From Cupriavidus pauculus (lineage in GTDB: Bacteria > Pseudomonadota > Gammaproteobacteria > Burkholderiales > Burkholderiaceae), in contig NZ_VZOW01000011.1 in NCBI RefSeq assembly GCF_008801835.1, positions 62,001-126,000 of the forward strand: a DNA stretch of 64,000 bases. Reading direction: 5' to 3'. Shown piece by piece: positions 16,621 to 25,389 of the stretch (position 1 is its first letter; each line of letters begins with the position of its first letter). The notes beneath the pieces were generated by a model. It saw only the letters and a list, made by a program, of their open reading frames with translations. It had not been told where the DNA came from and did no database searches. The translations under genes were made by a program, and so were the position numbers.

Positions 16621-17751
16621 TCAGGGATTCAGCGGCGGCAGCCAGGACCCATCGTGCGGACGGCTGCGGCGGGCTGGGCGCAACGGCCGCCCCACCCTTC
16701 CTGTGCGCCGCGTCCAGGCCCATGCGGCCAGCGCCAGCACCGCAAGGACGCCAAGGCAGCCAAGCGCCAAGCGCCCGTCGATCCAGTCCGGCCAGCGCAG
16801 CGGCGCGCCGCCCGCCGGCGCAAGCCCGAGCCCCGATGCAGCGCGGCCCACCTCCACGGTCACGGCGGGCGCATCGGCATGCAGTTGGCTGCCGGTGGAC
16901 GCGTCGTACCAGGGCACCGAGATCGCCGGAAGCGTGTAACGACCGCTGCGTTCAAACACGTAAGTGATGTTTTCCACGCGCCGCCCGCCTGTGCTGCCGG
17001 CCGGCGCATCGCCTGTGCCAGATGCCGCGTCCGAAAGCACCGGCTCGGCCCGGAACACCCGCACGCCGCGCGGCGCCGAGACGGGCGGCGGCTCGATCAT
17101 CATGGCCTGCGCCCCCGGCGCAAAGATCGTGACGGTACGCACCACGGCATCGCCCGCATGCAGCGTCGCATCCTTGCCGGTGACCGGCCGGTCGAACTGC
17201 TGCTGGACGAACAGGCGGACCGCCGGCAAGGTCGATCTTGCCGCGGCAGGCGCTGACGCCGCAGCGGTCTGCCCCGCCGCGCGCACGGTTGTTGCCGGCA
17301 GCACCACGCTGCCCTCGCGCGGCTTGCCGTCGTCGCCGGCATAGGTGAAGCGAATCGTCGGCGTCGGCAGCGCAAACTCGCCACCCGTTTGCGGCGTCAG
17401 CACATAGGTCTTGGTGATACCGGCGTAGCTGACGCCGCCAATAGTTTCGGTGGCATTGGCGCCGCGCTCGTCGGGCATCGTGATCACCGCGCCGGGCACC
17501 TGCAGCGTCGGAAATACCGGTGCCGACAGAAAGAAATTCGGCGCGAGGATCGTCACCTGTACCTGCACCGCCTGGCCCGCCACCACAGGCTGTTGGCCTG
17601 CCACGTGGACGCGAATCGCGGGCGCCGCGGCTTGGGGCGCGCTTGCGGGCGCCGCGGCTTGCGGTGCGCTTGCGGGCGCTGCGGCCTGCACTGCCTGTGC
17701 GGCGCAGGTGCTCATACACAGCGCCAGCGGCAGAATCGAGCGCATCGTCAT
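16621..17751 (-). CDS. BatD-like exported protein
   Basis: A 376-residue BatD-family (oxygen-tolerance) protein: Sec signal peptide (about residues 1-23), an Ala/Pro/Ser/Gln tandem-repeat linker, BatD-type beta domains with PVVAGQAVQVQVTI, and a C-terminal membrane helix (about residues 325-345) with a short basic tail. It overlaps the preceding VWA-TPR gene by an ATGA and so is translated with it. BatD is thought to act in the periplasm with the membrane-bound VWA proteins. The second ATG (17745) is an alternative start. Confidence 0.84.
   Translation of the reverse strand: MTMRSILPLALCMSTCAAQAVQAAAPASAPQAAAPASAPQAAAPAIRVHVAGQQPVVAGQAVQVQVTILAPNFFLSAPVFPTLQVPGAVITMPDERGANATETIGGVSYAGITKTYVLTPQTGGEFALPTPTIRFTYAGDDGKPREGSVVLPATTVRAAGQTAAASAPAAARSTLPAVRLFVQQQFDRPVTGKDATLHAGDAVVRTVTIFAPGAQAMMIEPPPVSAPRGVRVFRAEPVLSDAASGTGDAPAGSTGGRRVENITYVFERSGRYTLPAISVPWYDASTGSQLHADAPAVTVEVGRAASGLGLAPAGGAPLRWPDWIDGRLALGCLGVLAVLALAAWAWTRRTGRVGRPLRPARRSRPHDGSWLPPLNP
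17619..17690. repeat. 27-bp tandem repeat inside batD
   Basis: Two full and one two-thirds copy of a 27-base unit (units at 17619, 17646 and 17673) with only a few base differences. It encodes a repeated Ala-Ser-Ala-Pro-Gln-Ala-Ala-Ala-Pro linker directly after the signal peptide. Being a multiple of three, copy changes would alter linker length without a frameshift. Confidence 0.9.
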
Positions 17752-19361
17752 GGCTTACCCTGTTGCAGCGCAAACTTGCGCGCCAGCATATCGGTAGGGG
17801 AGGTCTGTATCGCGCGCATCCACATCTCGGCGTTCTGTTGCACCAGCCCCATGCGCGGCTTGTCGTCGCCGGGCGGCGCAGGCGGCTTGCTGGCGTCGTA
17901 TTCGATCTGGTCCGGCTTGAGATCCGGCGGCTCTTCCTCGCCTTGCTGGTTCTTCTTCTGCGCCTCCTGCTGCTTCAGTCGCTGCTGCACGGCGGCAAGG
18001 TTGCGCATTGCCGGCTGCCAGCCGGGACGCAGCTGCAATACGCGCTGGTAGCGCGCCACGGCCTCCTTGTACTTTTGCTGCTGCGCCAGTGCGTTGCCCA
18101 GATTGAACTGCGCGTCGGGCGAATCGATGGCCTCGAAGGTCCGCGCCGCCTGCGCGAACTGTCCCGCGCGATAGAGCGCCACGCCGCGCCACATCGGATC
18201 CTGGAACAATGCGGCGGCACCGGCGTAGTCGCCGTTTTCAAAGGCGCGCCGCCCCTGCTGGTCGCGCGTCAGCCACAGATCGCGGAACTGCCGCGCAGGC
18301 GCGGCGGCACCTGAAGGCGCATCGGCGGACGCGGCTTGCGCGCGCGTCTCGACCGGCGCCCAGCCGACACACAGCGCCAGCGCCACGCCCGCCACCCAGC
18401 GGATGGTCCAGCCCTTGCGGAACCACAGCACTGCCAGAAATGCGATCGGAATCGTCAGCGGCCAGCCGGCATCGTGCCAGCGCAGCGTATCGGGCGAGCT
18501 CGCCGCTTCGACGTGCGACTGCACGTGGCGCTGCACCCAGGAGATGTCGTCGTCGCTGGCCGCGGTGATCTCGGCGACGGGCACGCCGGCGTCGCGCAAG
18601 CCATGCAACGCGGCGACGTCGAGTCCTGGCGCCGAACCATCGCCGCCCTGCAGCGGTCCGCCTTTCGCCGTGCCGATGGCTAGCACCACCAGCTGCGTTC
18701 GTTGGCGTTTGCCGCGCAGCGCCTGGATCGCGCTGGTCTCCACGCCATCGGTCATCAGCAGGATGGTGCCCGGCACGGGCTCGCGGTCGAGCGCTTCGGC
18801 GATGCGTTGCACGGCCAGCGCGGTGTCCTTGCCCGGCACCGGCATGATGCGCGTCTGCAGCGCGTCGACAAAGGTTTGCAGCAACGCCGCGTCGTCGGTC
18901 AGCGGCAACACCATGTGCACCGAGCCCGCATAGGCATACAGCGCGGTCTTGCCGCCCTCGCGCTGCGCCAGCAATGCCTTGATCTTGAGCTTGGCGCGCT
19001 CGAGCCGCGTGGGCGTGACGTCGATCGCGTTCATGGTCGGCGACAAATCCACCGCAATCGCCAGCGGCGCCTTGTCGGCAAGAAACGGCGGCCGTTCGCG
19101 CTCCCATGTCGGCCCGGCCAGCGCCACCGCCGCGAGCGCCAGCGCCAGCGCGGTCAAATGCACGGGGCGCACCGCGCGATGGCGGCGCTCGCCGACCACC
19201 AGCGCGTCGAGCAGATGGGGCGCAATCGTGCCGCGCCAGCGCCGCCGCACATCGCCATGCCGCTGCACGGCCCAAGGCAGCCATGCCGCGGCAATCAGCA
19301 CCAGCAGCCACCACGGCCGCAAGAAGTGAAACTGGGCGATGGCATCGAACAAATGACTCAT
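17748..19361 (-). CDS. BatB/BatC-type VWA-TPR membrane protein
   Basis: A 537-residue protein with two N-terminal helices (about residues 15-32 and 66-84), a von Willebrand A domain (about 95-290), a helix near 315-345, then TPR repeats (about 390-465) and a charged Gln/Lys-rich tail. This is BatB and BatC fused. The MIDAS reads DLSPT at Asp105, with Thr in place of the usual last Ser; the later MIDAS Thr/Asp in LLMTDG is present. The start is at 19361, overlapping the batA stop by four bases; an upstream in-frame extension is spurious. It is thought to work with MoxR at the inner membrane. Confidence 0.9.
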   Translation of the reverse strand: MSHLFDAIAQFHFLRPWWLLVLIAAAWLPWAVQRHGDVRRRWRGTIAPHLLDALVVGERRHRAVRPVHLTALALALAAVALAGPTWERERPPFLADKAPLAIAVDLSPTMNAIDVTPTRLERAKLKIKALLAQREGGKTALYAYAGSVHMVLPLTDDAALLQTFVDALQTRIMPVPGKDTALAVQRIAEALDREPVPGTILLMTDGVETSAIQALRGKRQRTQLVVLAIGTAKGGPLQGGDGSAPGLDVAALHGLRDAGVPVAEITAASDDDISWVQRHVQSHVEAASSPDTLRWHDAGWPLTIPIAFLAVLWFRKGWTIRWVAGVALALCVGWAPVETRAQAASADAPSGAAAPARQFRDLWLTRDQQGRRAFENGDYAGAAALFQDPMWRGVALYRAGQFAQAARTFEAIDSPDAQFNLGNALAQQQKYKEAVARYQRVLQLRPGWQPAMRNLAAVQQRLKQQEAQKKNQQGEEEPPDLKPDQIEYDASKPPAPPGDDKPRMGLVQQNAEMWMRAIQTSPTDMLARKFALQQGKP

Positions 19362-20374
19362 GGCGCGGGATCCCGGCGCGGCGCGGGCAGCGACGACGCT
19401 GCGCTCCAGCGCGCATAGCCGGCCATCGCAAACTGATACGCCAGCAACAACAGCACGGCCGCACCCAGCGGCCACATGAACAGTTCGCGGCGCGGGCGCC
19501 AGCTCAGGGTCTTCTCGCGGTGCGGCGTCACGCGGTCGAGCGTTGCATAGATCGATGACAGCGCGGCCTGGTCCGCGCCGAAGAAATAGCGTCCTTGCGT
19601 GGTGCTGGCGATGCGCTGCAGCATGCCCAGATCGACCTTCTGCTCGCCGGTAGCGGACGGGTCGCCAATGCCGACGGTATGAACCACCACGCCGCGCGAT
19701 CGCGCGATTTCCGCGGCCTGTGCGGGCGGCATGCGGCTGGCGGTATCGTTGCCGTCGGTCAGCACGATCAGCACCTTCTCCTGCGCATGGCTGTTGTCGA
19801 ACAGCTTGATGCCCAGCCCGATGGCATCGCCCAGCGACGTGCTGGCGCCGGCCATGCCCGGCACCATGTCAGCGATCAGCGTGCGCACCAGCGCGTGGTC
19901 CAGCGTGAACGGCGCCAGTGGATACGGCGCGTCGCCAAACACGATCAATCCGATGCGATCGCCGGGCCGATGCGCCACGAAATCGCCGACGACCTGTCGC
20001 ACCGCCTGCACGCGCGCTTCGAGCACGCCGGCCGGATCCTTGAAGTCGCGCGTATCCATCGATTGCGACAGATCGAGCGCCAGCAACAGGTCGCGCACGG
20101 GCTCGTTCTTGTAGATCGGCGGCTCGAGGAATTGCGGGCGCGCCAGCGCCACCACCACCAGCGTCCAGGCCAACGGTGCCAAAAGATGCTGCACGATGTT
20201 GCGATGCGGCACATGCGCGCCGGCCGCCGGCTTCAGGCCCGCCGCATCGGCCACTTCGCCAAAGAACGGCAGGCGTACCGATGCGCTGGTTTCGCGATAC
20301 GTTGGCAGCCAGCGCCAGACCGCCAGCGGAAACGGCAGGAGCACGAATAGCCAGGGATAGGCAAAGGCGATCAT
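19358..20374 (-). CDS. BatA-type VWA membrane protein
   Basis: A 338-residue VWA protein. Hydrophobic helices lie near residues 3-22 and 62-80, and one near the C-terminus (about 305-325). The VWA domain (about 92-285) has a complete MIDAS DLSQS at 101-105 and VLTDGND. The start ATG at 20374 overlaps the preceding DUF4381 stop by four bases. BatA proteins are MoxR partners; the original aerotolerance phenotype in Bacteroides gave the name, but their molecular role is unsettled. Confidence 0.92.
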   Translation of the reverse strand: MIAFAYPWLFVLLPFPLAVWRWLPTYRETSASVRLPFFGEVADAAGLKPAAGAHVPHRNIVQHLLAPLAWTLVVVALARPQFLEPPIYKNEPVRDLLLALDLSQSMDTRDFKDPAGVLEARVQAVRQVVGDFVAHRPGDRIGLIVFGDAPYPLAPFTLDHALVRTLIADMVPGMAGASTSLGDAIGLGIKLFDNSHAQEKVLIVLTDGNDTASRMPPAQAAEIARSRGVVVHTVGIGDPSATGEQKVDLGMLQRIASTTQGRYFFGADQAALSSIYATLDRVTPHREKTLSWRPRRELFMWPLGAAVLLLLAYQFAMAGYARWSAASSLPAPRRDPAP

Positions 20375-20886
20375 GCGCGGCCTGCGTCCGGAACAACGAT
20401 ACGGTGCCCGGCGATCCAGCGCCGGCAGGCTTGCATCGCGGCGTCGGCCTGTTGCGCGGACCAGCCCGCCAGCGCCGCCGCATCGGCAGGTGCGCAGCGA
20501 TACTCGGCTTCGATCAGCGTGGCCAACGGCGGCACCGCATCGGCGGCGCTTCCCGCGTGCGCGAGGAGAAACGCGCGCCACGCCGGGCCCGACAGGCCCG
20601 CCACCGCTTCGCGCGGCCAGACCGCCAGCACGGTGCGCTTGAGCAGCGCGGCCATCGACAGCAACGCGGCGGCGCGCGACGCGGCGTCCGCCTGCATGGC
20701 CGCGCGCAGGCGGGCCAGTTCGGCCTGCGCCAGACGGCGATAGCGATTGGCGCGCCAACGTCGCCAGGCACGCCAGCCGACGCCGCACAGGATGGCCAGC
20801 AGGCACAGGCCCAGCACCAGCCAGGCAGTCGTTTGCGGCCACCAGGATGGCGGCAACGGTGTGACGATATCGGCCAATTCGGTCAC
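20371..20886 (-). CDS. DUF4381 membrane protein, first gene of the Bat run
   Basis: A 171-residue DUF4381 protein with the family-typical opening ELADIVTPLPPSWWPQT, one transmembrane helix (about residues 20-40), an Arg/Ala-rich coiled segment and a C-terminal Trp-containing repeat region. I start it at GTG 20886, preceded by GGGGAG, which leaves the conserved opening at the N-terminus; a longer TTG frame to 20943 has no support. DUF4381 genes sit next to BatA in MoxR operons. Function unknown. Confidence 0.82.
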   Translation of the reverse strand: MTELADIVTPLPPSWWPQTTAWLVLGLCLLAILCGVGWRAWRRWRANRYRRLAQAELARLRAAMQADAASRAAALLSMAALLKRTVLAVWPREAVAGLSGPAWRAFLLAHAGSAADAVPPLATLIEAEYRCAPADAAALAGWSAQQADAAMQACRRWIAGHRIVVPDAGRA

Positions 20887-21049
20887 CCTACGACTCCCCG
20901 CAGCGCCGGCCAGCCGGCATGCGCGCAGAGTAGCGCGTTGCAATGCGAATCCGAATTAAGAGTTTTGAGAATGTCTCTTCAGGGATTTGGTCACGTCAGA
21001 TCCGGCGATTTGCGATTGCTGCACCAGCGCTGCACGGGCCGACTAGCGT

Positions 21050-21856
21050 CTAGAGTCCTTTGGGCAGCAGCGTCTGCACTGCCTCGCGCATCACCCGCGC
21101 CAGCAATTGCTGGCGTTCGCGCGGCATGCGCGCCAGCGTGGTGGCCACACTGATGCCGGCCACCGGTTCGCCATCGCGATCGTGCACGGCCATGCCAACG
21201 GCCAGCGCGCCGCGCGTGGCATGGTTGCCGATCACCGAATAGCCGCGTTCCCGCGTGGCGCGGATCAGGATGCGCATGCGGTCCGGCGTCATGCCGCCGT
21301 ACTGGCCCAGCACATCGGCATTGGCGGCGATGACTTCCGCCACGGTGGGATCTGGCAGCGCGGCCAGCAACGCAAGCCCAGCGGCGCCTACGCCGAGCGG
21401 CTGCCGCGTGCCGACCTGGATCACCAGCACCTGCACCGGATGCGTGCCCACCTGGCGGGCGATGCAGCGCGACAACGCGCCATCGCGCACCACGCCGAAG
21501 GCCGCGTCGCCGCATGCGTGGCTCACGCGCGCCAGCACGGGCTTGAGCCGTTCGGCCAGTGCGGTCGATTCACCGCGCTGCGGCAATGCCGCGAGCCGGC
21601 CGCCCACCGTGTAGTGGAACCGCCCGCGCCGTGCCACGTAGCCGCAATCGATCAGCGTGGTCAGCAGCCGATACACGGTCGGGCGCTCCAGACCGGCCAC
21701 ACGGCATAGATCCACGACACGCAGACCATCGCGGCCAGCCGCCAGGATCGCGTCGAGCAAGTCCAGTCCGCGCCGCAATGCGCGCGTGCCGTCTTCGGCG
21801 GTGGGTTTTGAATCGTCCGCCAGGCGGACGTTTCGATTCGCAGCACGAGCGCTCAT
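21050..21856 (-). CDS. IclR-family transcriptional regulator
   Basis: A 268-residue regulator. The winged helix (about residues 22-85) reads RGLDLLDAILAAG ... GLERPTVYRLLTTLIDCGYVARRG; the effector domain (about 100-265) has GVGAAGLALLAALPD and the conserved GYSVIGNHATRGALAVGMAV. The start at ATG 21856 fits the family N-terminus although no strong Shine-Dalgarno precedes it. It is divergent from the Bug/acyl-CoA synthetase/lyase/SDR operon starting at 21998 and probably controls it, as IclR proteins often do in acid catabolism. Confidence 0.92.
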   Translation of the reverse strand: MSARAANRNVRLADDSKPTAEDGTRALRRGLDLLDAILAAGRDGLRVVDLCRVAGLERPTVYRLLTTLIDCGYVARRGRFHYTVGGRLAALPQRGESTALAERLKPVLARVSHACGDAAFGVVRDGALSRCIARQVGTHPVQVLVIQVGTRQPLGVGAAGLALLAALPDPTVAEVIAANADVLGQYGGMTPDRMRILIRATRERGYSVIGNHATRGALAVGMAVHDRDGEPVAGISVATTLARMPRERQQLLARVMREAVQTLLPKGL

Positions 21857-21997
21857 GAGGAAGAATTTTTCAGGCCGGAAACGCAGTCCGCAGTATGCCG
21901 CAGATCCGCAGCGGCACGATCTACGGCGGCAAACTGCCGCGCGGAGGACCACAAGACGGGACGCATCCGGCCACGTCAAAAACAGGAGACAACCATC

Positions 21998-23029
21998 ATG
22001 AACATATGGAATGCGGCGCGCCGGCGCCTGCTCAGCCGTGCCATCGTCGGCCCCCTTGCCCTGCCCCTGGCGCTTCCGCTGGTGGTTGCCAGCGTGCTGG
22101 CGGCCGGCATGCGGCCCGCTTTGGCCGCCGACGCATATCCCTCGCGCCCGGTGAGGCTCGTGGTGGGCTATGCGGCCGGCGGCGCCACGGATGTACTGGC
22201 GCGGCTGGTGGCCGTCAGGATGGGCGAAGGGCTCGGGCAGCCGATGGTGGTGGAAAACCGCGCGGGCGCCAACAGCAACGTCGGCGCGGAAGTCGTCGCC
22301 AAGGCCGTGCCGGACGGCTATACGCTCTACGTCTACACCATCGCCAACACCATCAACGCCACGCTGTACGACAAGCTGGGCTACGACCCCGCCAAAGATT
22401 TCGAACCGGTCGGCATGATCGCGCGGATTCCCAACGTGCTGGTGGTCAACCCCAAGCTGCCGGTCAAGACCGTGGCCGATTACGTGCGCTTTGCCAAGGA
22501 ATCTGGGAATGGCGTGACGTTCGCATCGTCGGGCAGCGGCTCTTCGATCCATCTGTCCGGCGAGATCTTCCGCAGCCGCAGCAGCGCCAACATGCTGCAC
22601 GTGCCGTACAAGGGCAGCGCGCCCGCCGTGACCGATCTGCTGGGCGGCCAGGTGCAATCGATGTTCGACAACGCGCCATCGGCGCTGCCGCATATCAAGG
22701 CGGGCCGCCTGCGTGCGATTGCCGTGACCAGCGCTCAGCGCATGCCGTTGCTGCCCGACGTGCCGACCGTGGCCGAGTCGGGATTTCCCGGCTTCGACGT
22801 GCAGTCGTGGTTTGCCATTGCCGCGCCGGCGGGCACGCCGCGGCCGGTGGTCGACAAGCTCAATGCCGCGCTGAACAAGGCGCTCAATGCGCCTGACGTG
22901 CGCGAGCGCATGCGCGATCTGGCGGCCACGCCCGAACCCGGCACGCCCGAGCAGTTGCGCGCTTTCATCGCTGCCGAACTCAAGCGCTGGCACGACGTGG
23001 TGAAGCAGTCGGGCGCGCGCGTCAACTAA
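21998..23029 (+). CDS. Bug-family solute receptor (TctC type)
   Basis: A 343-residue receptor. A long signal (about residues 1-44, ending ALAADAYPSRPV) precedes the Bug hallmarks VVGYAAGGATDVLARL, VVENRAGANSNVGAEVV, LHVPYKGSAPAVTDLLGG and HIKAGRLRAIAVTS. It is the first gene of a four-gene operon and probably captures the carboxylate activated by the next enzyme. The leader AACAGGAGACAACCAT is identical over 16 bases to that of the Bug gene at 6695. Confidence 0.93.
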   Translation: MNIWNAARRRLLSRAIVGPLALPLALPLVVASVLAAGMRPALAADAYPSRPVRLVVGYAAGGATDVLARLVAVRMGEGLGQPMVVENRAGANSNVGAEVVAKAVPDGYTLYVYTIANTINATLYDKLGYDPAKDFEPVGMIARIPNVLVVNPKLPVKTVADYVRFAKESGNGVTFASSGSGSSIHLSGEIFRSRSSANMLHVPYKGSAPAVTDLLGGQVQSMFDNAPSALPHIKAGRLRAIAVTSAQRMPLLPDVPTVAESGFPGFDVQSWFAIAAPAGTPRPVVDKLNAALNKALNAPDVRERMRDLAATPEPGTPEQLRAFIAAELKRWHDVVKQSGARVN

Positions 23030-23068
23030 GTCCATTCAACGTCGCTCCGGCGTCGAACGAGGAGTCTC

Positions 23069-24592
23069 ATGTTTCCGATCGATCTGTTCTGGCGGGCCGC
23101 CGATCGCTGGCCCGACAACATTGCCATCGATGCGCCCGACGGCAGACTGCGCTATCGCGATCTGGCGTCGCAGGTAGCGTCGCTGGCCGCGCACTTTCTG
23201 GCGCTGGACCCTGCGCCGCAGAGCCGCGTCGGCATCTGCGCTGGCAATTCGGCGCAGCATATCGTCGCGCTGCTGGCGGTGCTGGCCAGCGGCAAGATCT
23301 GGGTGCCGCTCAATCCGAAGAGCACGCAGCCCGAATTGCGCCGCATCGTCGATGCCACCGAACCGAGCATCGTGGTGCTCGACTCCGGCTGCGCGCCGTT
23401 GCTCGAAGGCGCCACAGGTGCGTGGCTGTATACGGATGCGCCAGCCACGCGCGCCGATTCGCTGGCGGCAGCCATTGCTGCACACCCCGAGGCGGCGCGC
23501 CCCGCGCTCGATCTGGGCCGCGACGACACACAGGCCATCAAGTTCACCGGCGGCACTACCGGCGCGCCAAAAGGGGTGATGCAACCCTATCGCGCGTGGA
23601 TGGCGAACATCGTCAACCAGATCCACGCATGGGGCTTCACGGCGGCCGATCGCTACGTGATGGCCGCGCCGATCACGCACGGCACGTCCACCTACGTGAT
23701 GCCGATCCTCGCGCAAGGCGGCTGTCACGTGATCATGGAAGGGTCCGGCGCCGAGGCCGTGCGCGCTACCTTCCGCGATCGCGCCGGTACGGTGTGCTTC
23801 ATGCCGCCGACGCTGATCTACATGCTGATGGCGCTGCCCGGCACATCGCGCGCGGACTACCCCGCGCTGCGCCGGCTGATCTACGGCGGCGCGCCGATGC
23901 CGCCGGAAAAGATCCGCCAGGCGCGCGCCTTCTTCGGTCCCGTGGTGGCCACCACTTACGGCCAGACCGAAGCGCCGCAGTTGCTGACGGTAATTGCACC
24001 CGAGGATTTCGAGGACGAGCGCAATCTCGCCTCGGTGGGTCGCACCACCTGGTTTAGCGAAGTCGCGATCATGGCGCCCGATGGACGGCGCCTGCCGGCC
24101 GGCGAAGTCGGCGAAGTGGTGGCGCGCGGAGACCTGGTCATGACCGGTTACTGGCAGCGCCCTGACCTGACCGCGACCACCATCGTCGATGGATGGCTGC
24201 ACACCGGCGATCGGGGCCTGATCGACGCGCGCGGCTACCTTTACCTGAAGGATCGCCTGCGCGAAGTGGTCATCACCGGGGGCTTCAACGTCTATCCGAT
24301 CGACGTCGAGAACGCACTGGGCCAGCATCCCGCGGTGCACGAATGCGCGGTGTTTGGCGTGCCCGACGACAAGTGGGGCGAAGCGGTCCACGCCGCCGTG
24401 CAACTGCTCGAGGGCAGCCAGGCCAGTGCCGCCGAACTGATCGCGTTCGTGCGCGAAAGGCTTGGCCCGGTACAAACCCCCAAGCAGATTCATTTCCACC
24501 ACAGCCTGCCGCGATCCACGGTCGGCAAAGTACTCAAAAACACCGTGCGTGACCACGCGCTGGCCGCACTGAAGTCGGGAGAACCCTCATGA
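23069..24592 (+). CDS. AMP-dependent acyl-CoA synthetase/ligase
   Basis: A 507-residue class I adenylate-forming enzyme that activates a carboxylic acid to its CoA ester. The P-loop FTGGTTGAPKG is at 159-169, YGQTEAP is the A5 motif, TGDRG the A7 motif, and the C-terminal catalytic Lys lies in STVGKVLK. Length is normal for fatty-acid or aryl-acid ligases. Its stop overlaps the next start in an ATGA. With the Bug receptor upstream and a lyase downstream, it probably makes the CoA ester of the imported acid. Chain length and substrate cannot be read. Confidence 0.93.
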   Translation: MFPIDLFWRAADRWPDNIAIDAPDGRLRYRDLASQVASLAAHFLALDPAPQSRVGICAGNSAQHIVALLAVLASGKIWVPLNPKSTQPELRRIVDATEPSIVVLDSGCAPLLEGATGAWLYTDAPATRADSLAAAIAAHPEAARPALDLGRDDTQAIKFTGGTTGAPKGVMQPYRAWMANIVNQIHAWGFTAADRYVMAAPITHGTSTYVMPILAQGGCHVIMEGSGAEAVRATFRDRAGTVCFMPPTLIYMLMALPGTSRADYPALRRLIYGGAPMPPEKIRQARAFFGPVVATTYGQTEAPQLLTVIAPEDFEDERNLASVGRTTWFSEVAIMAPDGRRLPAGEVGEVVARGDLVMTGYWQRPDLTATTIVDGWLHTGDRGLIDARGYLYLKDRLREVVITGGFNVYPIDVENALGQHPAVHECAVFGVPDDKWGEAVHAAVQLLEGSQASAAELIAFVRERLGPVQTPKQIHFHHSLPRSTVGKVLKNTVRDHALAALKSGEPS

Positions 24593-25389
24593 GCCAAACC
24601 CACAAGCCGGTGACCCGGCTCTGCACGCATACGCTGACCAGCCTGCACTATCGCGACGCCGACCTCGTGCAGGAGCTGATGGGCAAGAAGACGTTTACCG
24701 AGGTGATGCTGATGCAGATCCTGGGCCGCACGCCGCGCGCCGTGGACATGCGCATCACCGATGTAGTGCTGATCGTGCTGATGGAACACGGCCTGACGCC
24801 GAGCGCCATTGCCACGCGGCTGATCTACATGAGCGCGCCGGAAAACCTGCAGGGCGCGGTGTCGGCGGGTCTGCTGGCGGTGGGCAGTTCGTTCGTCGGC
24901 ACGATGGAAAACTGCTCGACGCTGCTGGACCGCATCCTGGCCGCGCCGGACCCCGACGCCGAGGCGCTGGCCATCGCACGTCACTTCAAGGAACGAAAAA
25001 GCGCAGTGCCCGGCTTCGGCCACCATCTGCACAAGCCGGTCGATCCACGCGCCTACAAGCTGCTGGAACTGGGCGAAGCGGAGGCCGAATTGGCGGGCGC
25101 GCATATCGGCGCGCTGAAGCGCTTGTCGGCCGCTGTCGACGAGGTGGCTGGCCGCGCCATCACGATCAATGCCACCGGTGCGGTGGCCGCGCTGCTCGGC
25201 GAAATCGGCGTGCCAACCGCGGTTATGCGCGGATTTGCCGTGATTTCGCGCGCGGCCGGCCTGGTCGCACACATCGTCGAGGAGCAGCAAAGCCCGTCGG
25301 GACGCTATATCTGGGATGTGGTCGAAGACGCGATTCCGTATGTGGGCCAGGGTGGCGGCGGCCACGCGCCGCACGGGGACGCATCGTGA
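24589..25389 (+). CDS. Citrate-synthase-family protein, putative citryl-CoA lyase
   Basis: A 266-residue short member of the citrate synthase superfamily, similar in size to the lyase module of ATP-citrate lyase. His67 (in MEHGLTPSA) and His145 (in PGFGHHLHKPVDPRA) match the two catalytic histidines, and RAAGLVAHIVEE the CoA-binding C-terminal helix. The position of the catalytic Asp in the NVDG motif reads NATG (Thr196). It is probably a lyase that splits a citryl-CoA-like ester rather than a synthase, but activity with Thr at this site is uncertain. Both ends overlap neighbours by four bases. Confidence 0.82.
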   Translation: MSQTHKPVTRLCTHTLTSLHYRDADLVQELMGKKTFTEVMLMQILGRTPRAVDMRITDVVLIVLMEHGLTPSAIATRLIYMSAPENLQGAVSAGLLAVGSSFVGTMENCSTLLDRILAAPDPDAEALAIARHFKERKSAVPGFGHHLHKPVDPRAYKLLELGEAEAELAGAHIGALKRLSAAVDEVAGRAITINATGAVAALLGEIGVPTAVMRGFAVISRAAGLVAHIVEEQQSPSGRYIWDVVEDAIPYVGQGGGGHAPHGDAS

